Shown here: positions 9,639-18,014 of the stretch, piece by piece
Layout of the letters: each line of letters opens with the position of its first letter
How positions within the stretch are numbered: the first letter of the stretch is position 1
Source of the DNA: Pseudomonadales bacterium
Lineage (GTDB): Bacteria; Pseudomonadota; Gammaproteobacteria; Pseudomonadales; Azotimanducaceae
Assembly (NCBI GenBank): GCA_017854255.1
Contig: JAFMIA010000010.1
Span: 1 to 64,000 of the forward strand
DNA length: 64,000 nucleotides
Reading direction: 5' to 3'
Notes under the pieces: generated by a model
What the model was told of the DNA's origin: nothing
What the model saw: the letters and a program-made list of their open reading frames with translations, nothing else
Database searches by the model: none
Program-made: the position numbers and the translations under genes

Positions 9639-10405
9639 TGACCCTGCTGAGCGTTAACCTGAATAAAGTTGCGTTGTTGCGAAATTCGCGCGATACCGTC
9701 ATTCCGAGCGTCATTGACGCCGCCAAAACCTGCATCGATTGCGGTGCGCGGGGCATCACTGTTCACCCAAGGCCCGATCAGAGGCACATTCGGGTCTCGG
9801 ATGTTTATGCTCTGAAAACTTTTTTAGCAGACTACCCAGACGTTGAGTTCAACATTGAGGGCAATCCCTTAGAAGGGCCACAGGCCAATGGTTATCCTGG
9901 ATTTATGCAACTCATCGAGGCCATTAAACCGGATCAGTGCACGCTGGTGCCGGATGATCCGGCGCAACTCACCAGCGATCATGGCTGGAACATCAATCAA
10001 AATCACAATATTTTGTCGCCTATTCTTGAAAAACTGCAGGTTTGGAGGATCCGATCCAGCGTTTTTCTAGATGCCGATCCATCTCAAATACCCCTCGCCC
10101 AGAAACTGGGCATTCAACGCGTTGAGCTGTATACGGGTCCTTACGCCGAGCACTTTGACCCACAGCAACCCCACAAGGGACTCACTGATTACCAAGAAAC
10201 CGCTCGCGCCGCAGACCAAGTAGGGATCGGCGTCAATGCCGGGCACGATTTGAACCTCGTTAATCTACCCTCGTTTGTTGCAGGCATTCCTGCGTTGAAA
10301 GAGGTGTCGATTGGTCACGCATTGATCACCGATGCCCTTTGGCTCGGATTACCTGAAACCGTAAAACGATATCTTAAAGCAGTTAATCGAGCAGACGGCC
10401 TTTAA
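9638..10405 (+). CDS. pdxJ: Pyridoxine 5'-phosphate synthase (Bacteroidota-type sequence)
   Basis: PdxJ condenses 1-deoxyxylulose-5-phosphate with 3-amino-1-hydroxyacetone phosphate to give pyridoxine 5'-phosphate. The TIM-barrel motifs are all visible: SVNLNKVALLRNSR (5-18), GITVHPRPDQRHIR (39-52), FNIEGNP (71-77), CTLVPDDP, RVELYTGPYA and GVNAGHDLN, then VSIGHALITDALWLGL. The wording (SVNxNKxAxLRNSR, HPRPDxRHIR, EFNIEGNP) is that of the PdxJ group common in Bacteroidota, not the IDHVATLRxAR / LREDRRHI form of E. coli and pseudomonads. The length of 255 residues is normal. It sits in an operon without the usual recO or acpS neighbours. Catalytic His and Glu positions appear intact. Confidence 0.9.
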   Translation: MTLLSVNLNKVALLRNSRDTVIPSVIDAAKTCIDCGARGITVHPRPDQRHIRVSDVYALKTFLADYPDVEFNIEGNPLEGPQANGYPGFMQLIEAIKPDQCTLVPDDPAQLTSDHGWNINQNHNILSPILEKLQVWRIRSSVFLDADPSQIPLAQKLGIQRVELYTGPYAEHFDPQQPHKGLTDYQETARAADQVGIGVNAGHDLNLVNLPSFVAGIPALKEVSIGHALITDALWLGLPETVKRYLKAVNRADGL

Positions 10406-10461
10406 CCCACCGGTCGGAACCAGTATGATCAACGCCCTCAATTCATGTCTTAAAGGTCACC

Positions 10462-10911
10462 ATGTTTACCAAATTACTGATCTCACTGGTTATGGCCGCG
10501 CTCACCGCTTTGGCGCTTGGCTATCTTGCTCATCAATCCTTTAGCCTACCCACGGACGCTGCAGCCTGGGGGCAGTTTGCCATCTTGTTTTTGGGTATCC
10601 TGACCGCCGTTCTGTTGGTCGCTCAAACCCAGTCCAGCGCCAGTCAAGGTTCCGACCATGACGATGACGATGATGAAGACGACTATGACGACTTCTCTGA
10701 GGAAGACTTCGAGGAAGGCGCTGTTAAGTGGTTTAACACCAAAAAAGGCTACGGCTTTATCACACGGGACCAGGGTGACGACATCTTCGTTCATTTCCGT
10801 AATATTAAAGGCCAAGGTCGACGTAGTCTGACCGATGGCGAGCGGGTCACGTTTGTTGTGACCGAGGGCGACAAGGGCTTACAAGCTGATCACGTTAGCC
10901 CCGTTGCTTAA
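10462..10911 (+). CDS. Membrane-anchored cold-shock-domain protein
   Basis: This 149-residue protein joins two predicted transmembrane helices (about residues 4-24 and 35-53) to a strongly acidic linker (about 65-87, mostly Asp/Glu) and a C-terminal cold-shock domain (about 86-149). The domain has both RNA-binding motifs, KGYGFITRD and DIFVHFRNI, after the usual GAVKWFNTKKGYGF start. It should bind single-stranded RNA or DNA at the cytoplasmic face of the inner membrane; that location is inferred from topology. Similar membrane-anchored CSD proteins occur in pseudomonads. The gene follows pdxJ by 56 bases and precedes an unknown gene by ten. Confidence 0.83.
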   Translation: MFTKLLISLVMAALTALALGYLAHQSFSLPTDAAAWGQFAILFLGILTAVLLVAQTQSSASQGSDHDDDDDEDDYDDFSEEDFEEGAVKWFNTKKGYGFITRDQGDDIFVHFRNIKGQGRRSLTDGERVTFVVTEGDKGLQADHVSPVA

Positions 10912-10921
10912 ACCTTAGACC

Positions 10922-11347
10922 ATGCCGGATGTATTCTTGCTTGGCTTACCTGAGGCGGTCGAGGCATTAGCGCCGGATGATCCGCCCGATGAGGTTGCCC
11001 TGTGCTTGAGCGCAGGCCCGCTGCACCGAGAGGCGCGACTGCCGCTGTATGCCTTGATGCATGGTTTGCTCCTTGACGAGGCTGCGAGTTTCGAGTTCTT
11101 GGTGCGCGCGTTGGCAGAAGAAGGGCCATTCTTGTTGGGCGTGGATCCACGCTTTTCAGAAAAACTTGCAACCCTTGAAGATGATGCCATTGAAACCCTC
11201 ATGGACCAATGGCGAACTTGCGCAGCTATAGAGGAACTCGAACTAGACTCTGAGGACCTACTGAAGTTTCTCTTTGAACTCGTTAACCTCTGCAAAATTC
11301 GAGATCAAGATAGCGCTTTAGAACTTTTCATCTACCACGAAGGGTAA
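10922..11347 (+). CDS. Conserved-looking protein of unknown function
   Basis: I do not recognise this 141-residue product. It is acidic, rich in Leu, Glu and Asp, with no signal peptide or membrane helix, and is predicted mostly alpha-helical. It starts MPDVFLLGLPEAVEAL and ends in ELFIYHEG. It sits between the cold-shock gene (10-base gap) and yciH (2-base gap), so it is very likely translated as part of the operon. Its neighbours (an RNA-binding CSD protein and a SUI1-type factor) hint at a link with RNA or translation, but nothing in the sequence proves this. Confidence 0.7.
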   Translation: MPDVFLLGLPEAVEALAPDDPPDEVALCLSAGPLHREARLPLYALMHGLLLDEAASFEFLVRALAEEGPFLLGVDPRFSEKLATLEDDAIETLMDQWRTCAAIEELELDSEDLLKFLFELVNLCKIRDQDSALELFIYHEG

Positions 11348-11349
11348 GC

Positions 11350-11688
11350 GTGGCCGTTTACTCTACTGATCTCGGTCGACTTTGTCCTGATTGCCATCAG
11401 CCCAAAGCGGACTGCGTCTGTGGGACTCAAATCAAACGCATCGCGTCTGATGGCGTGGTTCGGGTGCACCGAGAGATCAAGGGCCGGAGCGGTAAACCGG
11501 TTTCAATTATTCGCGGCTTGACCTTGAGTCCGCCGGCGCTCAAACAACTTTGCCAGCGATTAAAAAAATCTTGTGGGGTTGGCGGCAGCCTCAACGGCTC
11601 CGAGATTCTAATCCAAGGAGATCAACGCGAAAAAATTTTAACGATCCTTGCCACCGAGGGCATTCACGCCCTGAAAGGCGGCGGCTAA
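11350..11688 (+). CDS. yciH: SUI1/eIF1-family translation factor YciH
   Basis: YciH is the bacterial homologue of eukaryotic initiation factor eIF1. This 112-residue protein begins with a small Cys-containing segment (CPDCHQPKADCVCG, residues 11-24) and continues into the SUI1 domain, with RSGKPVSIIRGL and KKSCGVGGSLNGSEILIQGDQREKI clearly matching the family. The start is a GTG at 11350, two bases after the stop of the upstream gene, so translation is probably coupled. The TAATG junction at 11686-11690 couples it in turn to the sulfurtransferase gene. In bacteria the protein is thought to influence start selection or act under stress; it is usually not essential. Confidence 0.92.
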   Translation: MAVYSTDLGRLCPDCHQPKADCVCGTQIKRIASDGVVRVHREIKGRSGKPVSIIRGLTLSPPALKQLCQRLKKSCGVGGSLNGSEILIQGDQREKILTILATEGIHALKGGG

Positions 11689-12527
11689 TGTCCCACTTAA
11701 TCAGCTGCCAAGACCTCAACCAAAGCCTCGATACCGTCGAGGACCTGGTCGTAATCGATTGCCGCTTCGACCTTACCGCGCCAGCGCTTGGCCTAACCCA
11801 GTACCTTGCAGACCATATCCCTGGCGCACATTACCTACACCTGAATGATGACCTCAGCGGTCCAATTATCGCCAATCAGACCGGGCGACACCCACTGCCG
11901 AGCCAGAAGGTGCTCAGTCGCAAACTCGGCCAGATGGGGATTCAACGGGGCACACAGGTGGTTGCGTATGATCAAAACCAGGGCGCTTTTGCCGCGCGAC
12001 TTTGGTGGCTGCTGCGATGGTTGGGACACGACACCGTTCAGGTACTCAATGGTGGGTATGACGACTGGCGGGCGCACGAACACCCCATCACCCACGACTT
12101 ACCCGCGCCGCAACCGGCGCCCTTTGTGTCGCAACCACCGCTGACCCGAATCATGCAACAACCAGACTGGAACAAGCCCACGAACCAGTTGATCGACGTT
12201 CGCGACCCGGCCCGTTTTCGAGGTGATCATGAGCCCATCGATCCGATTGCTGGCCATATTCCCGGGGCGATGAACCTGCCCTTCTTGGACAACCTAGAAA
12301 GCGGACGATTCAAAGATGCCGCGATCCTGGCCAAACAATTTGCCAAAGCGGGGCTAGCAGACGCACAAACCTTGGTTTGCTATTGCGGGTCGGGCGTCAC
12401 CGCCACCCAAATGATTCTTGCGTTGCTTGAAGCGGGCTACCCAGAACCCGCTTTGTACCCAGGCTCTTGGAGCGAGTGGATTCTGGATCCAGCACATTTA
12501 GCAGCGCTGAGCGATGCAACCCGATAG
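11688..12527 (+). CDS. Tandem-rhodanese sulfurtransferase (3-mercaptopyruvate type)
   Basis: This 279-residue protein carries two rhodanese domains. The second contains the active Cys in CYCGSGVTA (Cys near residue 233); CGSGVT is the form typical of 3-mercaptopyruvate sulfurtransferase (SseA) rather than thiosulfate rhodanese. The first domain is the inactive copy (VVAYDQNQGAFAARLWWLLR). The frame is open from 11550, but ATG 11688 begins the conserved N-terminus MSHLISCQDL and overlaps the yciH stop by one base. Its 3' end overlaps mnmC by 14 bases. Neighbouring MnmC acts on the thiolated tRNA wobble uridine, so sulfur delivery to tRNA thiolation is possible, but that is inference. Confidence 0.88.
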   Translation: MSHLISCQDLNQSLDTVEDLVVIDCRFDLTAPALGLTQYLADHIPGAHYLHLNDDLSGPIIANQTGRHPLPSQKVLSRKLGQMGIQRGTQVVAYDQNQGAFAARLWWLLRWLGHDTVQVLNGGYDDWRAHEHPITHDLPAPQPAPFVSQPPLTRIMQQPDWNKPTNQLIDVRDPARFRGDHEPIDPIAGHIPGAMNLPFLDNLESGRFKDAAILAKQFAKAGLADAQTLVCYCGSGVTATQMILALLEAGYPEPALYPGSWSEWILDPAHLAALSDATR

Positions 12528-14250
12528 TCCTTATTGCACGAAAGCAAGCGACATTATCTGGCAGCAAGACACGCCCTCGTCAGTCGAGTTTGACGACAGT
12601 TATTGGTCCCAAGGGGACCCCTCTGAGGAAAAACAATGGGTCTTTCCGGGCCAGCATCAACTGCCATCCCGCGCCCAACAAGCCGATTTGATCGTTTTAT
12701 TAGAGCTGGGGTTTGGCTTCGGCCATAACTTTTTACAAACTATTGCGCTGTGGGAACAATCAAACTCAACCGCGCAACTGCATTACATCGCCATTGAGCG
12801 CTCACCACCCACCCTGGCAGCTTTGAAGCGAGTTCATGCTTTAACCAAAACCGCAGCAAGCAAGCGATTACTCGAGATCTACCCAGCAGGACTTGCGGCT
12901 TGGCATGTGGTTTGGTTCACAGATCAAATTCGGTTAACGCTCATTTTTGAAGACGCTCAAACGGCACTTCCGCGACTCGATGCTAAAGTGGATGTCTTTT
13001 ACCTTGATGGTTTTAAGCCCAGCCAAAACCCGGAACTCTTTAATCAATTTATCTTCGAGGGGATGCGCCGTTTGGCCCAACCGGGCGCATCCGCCAGCAC
13101 CTACTCAGTCGCAGGCGTCGTCAAACAAGGCTTACGAGCGGCCGGGTTTAGAATTGAAAAACGACAAGGCTGGGGGCGTAAACGAGAACTCTTGTTTGCC
13201 GAGGCGCCAGGCGACTGGCGCGGCCAACGACTGCGACGGCCGTCCGTGCAAATTATCGGCGCGGGTATCGCCGGGCAAAGCCTTGCTGGCAGTCTTAATC
13301 GATTCGACATTCAACCGATCATTCTGGCCGACCCGAATCACCCGGGCGCCTCGAGCCAACCCGCTTTAAACATTTACCCACAGTTATCGCTTCAGCGCGA
13401 TCGGCTGTCGGAATTTTCAATTGCCGGCTGTTACTTTGCCTTGCACAACCAAGAAGGCGTTCAGCGCAGGCCTCTACGCTGGCGCAGCGCAACACCTGCC
13501 AAGATTCAAAGAATGCAGCGTCTCAGCCAACTCTTTCCGGATGACTATCTTGAGCAAATCGACAATGAGGTGACTTACCATCAGGCTGGCATTTGGCAGG
13601 GCCTCTCCCCGGCAGGCCTGCAAGACGCAAAGGTCTGCGAATTGAGGCCCAGTAAGGGTCAAATGCGGCTTTATGATGCAGCGGGTCATGCGCTATCACA
13701 GGCGGACGTTACGCTCCTGGCAGCTGGCGCTGGCATGCACACCCTGACGAGTCTGGCGCTGAAAAATGTTCGGGGTCAGAGTATTCGCATTCAATCCAAA
13801 CACGCTTTGCCAGAATTTTTAACTGGGGATATTAATATCACGCACCTTGACGGCCACGACTTCTTAGTGGGCAGTACGTACGAACTGGGCAGCAACGATT
13901 CGCAAACGCGCTTGCTCGATACCGATCGGCTAATGTCAGATCTTGCGCAGACCCTTCAGCATCGTGACTTTACCTTGACCTCTGCACATGCCGGCATCCG
14001 AACAACGTTTTCAGACCGGGTTATTGGCGCCGGCCTGCTGCCGACTGACGCGCTCACCACGGCTATTATGGATCAGGGCGTTGGTCAACATTTAGAGCCT
14101 ATGCCTGCGTGTTACGCGCTGATGGGGCTCGGCTCCCATGGGGCAACCCATGCGCCCCTCGCGGCAGAAGCCATTGTCAGTGCGTTTTGCGGCGCCCCCA
14201 GCCCGCTACCCAGGGATCTAGCCCACTTGATCCGACTGGATCGCTTCTAA
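12514..14250 (+). CDS. mnmC: Bifunctional tRNA wobble-uridine modification enzyme MnmC
   Basis: MnmC completes mnm5s2U at the wobble position of tRNAs. The C-terminal FAD domain removes the carboxymethyl group from cmnm5U and the N-terminal domain then methylates nm5U with SAM. The methyltransferase domain (residues ~1-230) shows ELGFGFGHNFLQTI, VFYLDGFKPSQNPELF and the ASTYSVAGVVKQGLRAAGF block. The FAD domain starts at VQIIGAGIAGQSLAG (about 248) and includes ALNIYPQLS and VGSTYELGS. At 578 residues it is shorter than the 668-residue E. coli protein, but both domains look complete. It is the last gene of the yciB-mnmC run and stops 18 bases before the convergent serA. Confidence 0.92.
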   Translation: MQPDSPYCTKASDIIWQQDTPSSVEFDDSYWSQGDPSEEKQWVFPGQHQLPSRAQQADLIVLLELGFGFGHNFLQTIALWEQSNSTAQLHYIAIERSPPTLAALKRVHALTKTAASKRLLEIYPAGLAAWHVVWFTDQIRLTLIFEDAQTALPRLDAKVDVFYLDGFKPSQNPELFNQFIFEGMRRLAQPGASASTYSVAGVVKQGLRAAGFRIEKRQGWGRKRELLFAEAPGDWRGQRLRRPSVQIIGAGIAGQSLAGSLNRFDIQPIILADPNHPGASSQPALNIYPQLSLQRDRLSEFSIAGCYFALHNQEGVQRRPLRWRSATPAKIQRMQRLSQLFPDDYLEQIDNEVTYHQAGIWQGLSPAGLQDAKVCELRPSKGQMRLYDAAGHALSQADVTLLAAGAGMHTLTSLALKNVRGQSIRIQSKHALPEFLTGDINITHLDGHDFLVGSTYELGSNDSQTRLLDTDRLMSDLAQTLQHRDFTLTSAHAGIRTTFSDRVIGAGLLPTDALTTAIMDQGVGQHLEPMPACYALMGLGSHGATHAPLAAEAIVSAFCGAPSPLPRDLAHLIRLDRF

Positions 14251-14268
14251 GCGCAGCAGCGTTACGCC

Positions 14269-15444
14269 TTAAGCCAGCAATCGCACATTGATCACATCAT
14301 CGATAGCCGAAAGCGCCTCTGTCAGCTCCGCTGAAGGCGCGCTTTCGATATCAATCAAGTTATAGGCGATTTCGTTACGGCTCTTATTAATCATGTCGAT
14401 CACATTAATATTCCTGTCCGCTAATTCCGACAAGACGCGACCCAAAATCCTAGGCACGTTCCGGTTCGACAAGGCAATCCGGCAGCCTAATTGGCTTCGC
14501 TCTAAATACAAGTTGGGGAAGTTAACCGAATTTTTGATATTGCCGTTGGTCAGGAAGTCCATTAATTGATCAGCCGCCATGATCGCGCAATTATCTTCTG
14601 CCTCATCGGTACTCGCCCCCAAATGAGGCGTTGCCAGAACACCCGGCAAATTAACGAGTTCTGGAACGGGGAAGTCAGAAATGTATTGCCCCAGTTGGCC
14701 ATTTGTCAGGGAGGCTTCAATCGCCGCCGTATCAACAATCTCACCGCGGGCAAAATTCAGCAGTACCGAGCCGGGCTTCATTGCGGCAAGGAGCGTTGCG
14801 TTCACCATTTTTTCCGTTTCAGGCAAGGCCGGCACGTGCAACGTCACGAGGTCAGAGCGCGCAAACAGCGCCTCAATGCTGTCCATCTTTTGCACCCGGC
14901 TCGATAGCCGCCATGCCGATTCAACCGACAATGCTGGGTCGAAACCCAAAACCTTCATATCGAGTTGCAGTGCAATGTCCGCCACCATCGAGCCAATCGC
15001 CCCCAGCCCCAGAACCCCTAAGGTTCGGCCTTTGAGCTCCGAGCCCTTAAACGCCTTTTTACTGGCTTCGACCTGCGTATTCAGAGCCGCCTTATCGGTC
15101 ACCTCAGACAAGCCCGAAACATAGTCAATGCCTTGAACGATTCCACGACGGGATAGCAGCATACCAGCGACCACCAACTCTTTAACCGCATTTGCATTGG
15201 CGCCGGGCGTGTTAAACACCACAATGCCGCGATCGGTATAAGCATCCACTGGAATATTATTCACGCCCGCGCCTGCACGGCCAACCGCCAGCAAACCTTC
15301 CGTGGCATGATCGGGCGTCAGCTTAAAGCTCCGGAGTAAAATAGCATCCGGTTGTGGCAGCGCATCAGAAACGTTAAAGGCCGTCTTATCGAACCTGACC
15401 AGACCTTTTTCGGAAATATTATTCAGGGTAAGCACGTTAAACAT
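14269..15444 (-). CDS. serA: D-3-phosphoglycerate dehydrogenase
   Basis: SerA oxidises 3-phosphoglycerate to 3-phosphohydroxypyruvate, the first step of serine synthesis. The 391-residue protein has an N-terminal substrate domain (LLRSFKLT, VGRAGAGVNNIPVDAYTDRGIVVFNTPGANANAVKEL), a Rossmann NAD motif (GRTLGVLGLGAIGSMVADIA), the catalytic region LNFARGEIVDT and TPHLGASTDEAEDN, and a C-terminal ACT domain (LADRNINVIDMINKSRNEIAYNLIDIE). The frame is open to 15492, but ATG 15444 gives MFNVLTLNNISEKGL, the normal N-terminus. A possible -10 box (TACAAT on the minus strand, 15473-15478) also lies downstream of the longer start. The short ACT-only form differs from the long form with an extra domain. 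Confidence 0.93.
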   Translation of the reverse strand: MFNVLTLNNISEKGLVRFDKTAFNVSDALPQPDAILLRSFKLTPDHATEGLLAVGRAGAGVNNIPVDAYTDRGIVVFNTPGANANAVKELVVAGMLLSRRGIVQGIDYVSGLSEVTDKAALNTQVEASKKAFKGSELKGRTLGVLGLGAIGSMVADIALQLDMKVLGFDPALSVESAWRLSSRVQKMDSIEALFARSDLVTLHVPALPETEKMVNATLLAAMKPGSVLLNFARGEIVDTAAIEASLTNGQLGQYISDFPVPELVNLPGVLATPHLGASTDEAEDNCAIMAADQLMDFLTNGNIKNSVNFPNLYLERSQLGCRIALSNRNVPRILGRVLSELADRNINVIDMINKSRNEIAYNLIDIESAPSAELTEALSAIDDVINVRLLA

Positions 15445-15575
15445 GGCGGCATCCGACATTTGAAAGGGCGATATTGTACACACCCCGCGCAAATTTGATC
15501 GGTTTTATTCTCACGAAAGCCGTGAATCCATCTCAGCTTGCCAACCAAACCGTTGCCTTGAGTCTGAGCCAGCGC

Positions 15576-15761
15576 TTATCGCAGCTGTTGATCCAGTAAA
15601 AACCGTTGGATCTTTCGGAAGGTTTTCAAAGAGATCTGACCTTGCTCATAAGCCACTGTAATCCGCCTCATCTGCTCCAATGACGTCGGCGTGTTGAGAT
15701 AGGCCAAGGAACTAAAGGTTGCAAGCAGCAACAGCACAGCCAAAAATTGCTTAAATTTCAT
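15576..15761 (-). CDS. Small single-helix membrane or secreted protein, last gene of the ABC operon
   Basis: This 61-residue product starts MKFKQFLAVLLLLATFSSLAY, a hydrophobic segment that could be a signal anchor or an uncleaved signal peptide. A polar, basic tail follows (RRITVAYEQGQISLKTFRKIQRFLLDQQLR). The ATG at 15761 overlaps the last 11 bases of the permease gene and is preceded at a good distance by GGAGG, which supports translation and decides the start over the in-frame ATG six codons upstream. I do not recognise the family. Its position at the end of a regulator-ATPase-permease operon suggests an accessory role, but this is inference. Confidence 0.65.
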   Translation of the reverse strand: MKFKQFLAVLLLLATFSSLAYLNTPTSLEQMRRITVAYEQGQISLKTFRKIQRFLLDQQLR

Positions 15762-16611
15762 GAAAGTGCCTCCGTCCAAAGACTGTTAAACCAAACAATA
15801 TTAGCCCAATGCCCGCTGCCAAGAAACCATCCGCCAAGTCAATCGACGCGCTGCCCATCATGGGGTTCCAAGCGCCTGCAAACGGTAGCGGCGTTGCATG
15901 GGCATAGAACCAGTCAAAGACCCGCGCTTCAGACAAAAGCGACTTTTCAACCACCAACACCAGTAACGGGATCCCCATCGCCCAGATGAGCGGCTGCCCA
16001 CGCGCAAGCCCAGACACGAGCAGCACCCATAGAAAAACCGGCGCGCCCCAGATAATCTGCAACGCAAACACCCTAAGCGCCTCGCCAACGACAGCCAGCC
16101 CAGCCATTAAAAATCCGTCAAACAGCGCTGTGCCAGGCAAAAGGAACGTCATTCCCAGACTCAACACGACGGTGACCAGCATGAACGTCAGCATCGCAGC
16201 CAGCAAATACAGACCGGGAATCACCACCAAACCCATCAGTGCTTTACTGAGCACAACCTGAAAATCCGAGACCGGTAGAGACTTCCAAAATAAGATGCTC
16301 CGGTCTTTTCGCTCTTCATACAAAGCAGATAGCAAATAGCCAATCGCAACCATCTGACTTAACAAGAAGTAACTTAATAAAAAGAAGGTCGCCGCGGCTT
16401 GACCTGGCCCGCCTTGATCAAAGGATAGGTCCTGGCTGTTGAATTCGAATTTGAAATTTTCGGTGCCAAAGTATTGCAAACCAAGACTCACCGACGCGAT
16501 CGCCAGGACAACATTCAGGATCACTAGACCCACCGGGAGCCGCCAAATTAAATTAGGGTGTTCCCAACTTTCACGCTGGAACAAGGCCATAAGCGTTGTA
16601 ACTTGATTCAT
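15751..16611 (-). CDS. ABC-2-type transporter permease
   Basis: This 286-residue inner membrane protein has six predicted helices, including LPVGLVILNVVLAIASVSLGLQYF, FFLLSYFLLSQMVAIGYLLSALY, the VIPGLYLLAAMLTFMLVTVVL region and a final LAAGIGLILFGLTVFG. The cytoplasmic motif EERKDRSILFWKSLPVSDFQVVLSKAL after the second helix is characteristic of ABC-2 export permeases paired with YtrA-type regulators. With the ATPase 60 bases upstream it should form a homodimeric exporter; the cargo is unknown. Its last 11 bases overlap the small membrane-protein gene. Confidence 0.88.
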   Translation of the reverse strand: MNQVTTLMALFQRESWEHPNLIWRLPVGLVILNVVLAIASVSLGLQYFGTENFKFEFNSQDLSFDQGGPGQAAATFFLLSYFLLSQMVAIGYLLSALYEERKDRSILFWKSLPVSDFQVVLSKALMGLVVIPGLYLLAAMLTFMLVTVVLSLGMTFLLPGTALFDGFLMAGLAVVGEALRVFALQIIWGAPVFLWVLLVSGLARGQPLIWAMGIPLLVLVVEKSLLSEARVFDWFYAHATPLPFAGAWNPMMGSASIDLADGFLAAGIGLILFGLTVFGRRHFHEI

Positions 16612-16671
16612 TTTAAGTCCTCTTTAAAAGCGGATTGGCGCGAATTCGCGTGCAACCAGTTGATCCTTGTT

Positions 16672-17544
16672 TTAAATCGACGCGGTTGATTTAGTTTCAC
16701 GCGTCATCATGGCGACAAAAAGCTCAGCGATGCCCACGCGCCGCGTCGTGCCGAGTTCCGCAAGACTTTCAGCGCTCACCCCATCAAAAATCATGCAGGC
16801 TCCCTCGATCTGAGCTTGCTCGGACAAAGGCTTCAATCCTCGGGCGGCGCTCATCTGCGACTTTACGACATCAACCGCTCGATACCGGCTATAGACATCA
16901 TCCAACGCGGCATCGAGACGAATCTTGCCCTGGTCGATAAAAATGAGGTGGGTTAGCAACGACTCAATTTCCTCAACCTGATGGGTACTGATGAGTAGGG
17001 TCCGGTCTTCTGATAAAAATTCATTCAATATTTGTTGATAAAATTGACTGCGATATACGATATCCAAACCCAGGGTCGGCTCATCCAGAATAAGCAACTG
17101 GACATCCATCGCTAATACCAGCGCGAGATGCAGTTGCGTCACCATACCCTTGGAGAGCGCTTTCACGCGCTGCTTTAGCGGTATATCGGTCTTAGCGAGG
17201 ATGGCGTGGGCTTTTTCGAGGTCAAATTGCGGGTGAATGGCCTGGGTAAATTTCAACGCATCATTGACTTTTAGCCAGCGGGGCAAGATTCCCACATCTG
17301 AAATGTAGCCAACCGAGGTCATCATTTGATGCGGCGCAGAGCGCGGTGACTTACCCAGCACCTCGACCGTACCCTCAAAGGCCGACAAGCCCAAGATCGC
17401 TTTCAGCGCGGTTGTTTTACCCGCGCCATTGGGCCCGATCAGCCCGACCACAGCGCCTTTCGGCACTTCAAACGAGACGCGATCTAAGGCTTGGTGATCA
17501 CCAAATCGTTTGCTCAAACTCTGGACTGAAATAGCGTTGCTCAC
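16672..17544 (-). CDS. ABC transporter ATP-binding protein
   Basis: This 290-residue ATPase has Walker A GPNGAGKTTA, a signature-like ALSKGMVTQLHLALVLAMD, Walker B LLILDEPTLGLD and the switch His in LISTHQVEEIE. The signature loop (SKGM rather than SGGQ) is of the variant seen in bacitracin/YtrB-type exporters. The start is taken as the GTG at 17544, which gives MSNAISVQSLSKRFG, has AGGAG upstream and overlaps the GntR stop as GTGA (17541-17544). The frame itself is open to 17613 through the regulator gene. It pairs with the ABC-2 permease downstream and is probably controlled by the GntR protein just upstream. Confidence 0.9.
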   Translation of the reverse strand: MSNAISVQSLSKRFGDHQALDRVSFEVPKGAVVGLIGPNGAGKTTALKAILGLSAFEGTVEVLGKSPRSAPHQMMTSVGYISDVGILPRWLKVNDALKFTQAIHPQFDLEKAHAILAKTDIPLKQRVKALSKGMVTQLHLALVLAMDVQLLILDEPTLGLDIVYRSQFYQQILNEFLSEDRTLLISTHQVEEIESLLTHLIFIDQGKIRLDAALDDVYSRYRAVDVVKSQMSAARGLKPLSEQAQIEGACMIFDGVSAESLAELGTTRRVGIAELFVAMMTRETKSTASI

Positions 17545-17894
17545 GATGGCTCCTTTAATAAATCTGTTAACGATAACCCCAGCAACGTGATCCGTTGATG
17601 GATACTCGGCCACTCCTCCGACAGAAATCGAGCACGCAACTGAATCTTGAGTTGCTCGGCGGCACCCTCGGCGACAAACATACCCAGCCCCCGGCGCTTC
17701 AGCGCGATGCCATCCTCAACCAGCATCGCAATGGCCTTTGATACCGTGATGGGGTTCACATGTTGCGCGACCGCTAACTGGCGAACTGACGGCAAGGCAT
17801 CCCCCTCTTGGATCACGCCCTCTAAAATTAACTGGGCGAGGTATTGGTGAATCTGCAGGTATATCGGATCTTTCTCATTCCAAACAATCTTCAT
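17541..17894 (-). CDS. GntR-family regulator, YtrA subfamily
   Basis: This short (117-residue) GntR regulator has only the winged helix-turn-helix (residues ~10-75: PIYLQIHQYLAQLILEGVIQEGDALPSVRQLAVAQHVNPITVSKAIAMLVEDG) and a short helical tail for dimerisation. This is the YtrA architecture, which normally sits first in, and represses, an ABC exporter operon. The genes downstream are exactly an ATPase and an ABC-2 permease. A palindrome overlaps the -10 box of the operon's likely promoter (17997-18014), which fits autorepression. The inducing signal is unknown; relatives in other bacteria respond to cell-wall-active compounds. Confidence 0.9.
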   Translation of the reverse strand: MKIVWNEKDPIYLQIHQYLAQLILEGVIQEGDALPSVRQLAVAQHVNPITVSKAIAMLVEDGIALKRRGLGMFVAEGAAEQLKIQLRARFLSEEWPSIHQRITLLGLSLTDLLKEPS

Positions 17895-17996
17895 CCGTGA
17901 CGCGCCATCGGCGGCATCGGGATCATCCGACCTGATGTCTCAAAATACGGTTGAGGGTTATAGAACATACAGCTGACCGGCGTTAAGAGGTTTAGT

Positions 17997-18014
17997 GTTA
18001 TACCTAAGTATAAC
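17997..18014. promoter_or_regulatory. Palindromic operator candidate GTTATAC-N4-GTATAAC
   Basis: A perfect inverted repeat of seven bases per arm with a four-base centre lies about 100 bases upstream of the GntR gene. It covers the -10 box of the promoter described at 18007-18034. The size and symmetry fit a dimeric winged-helix repressor such as the adjacent YtrA-type regulator. Binding itself is inferred. Confidence 0.6.
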
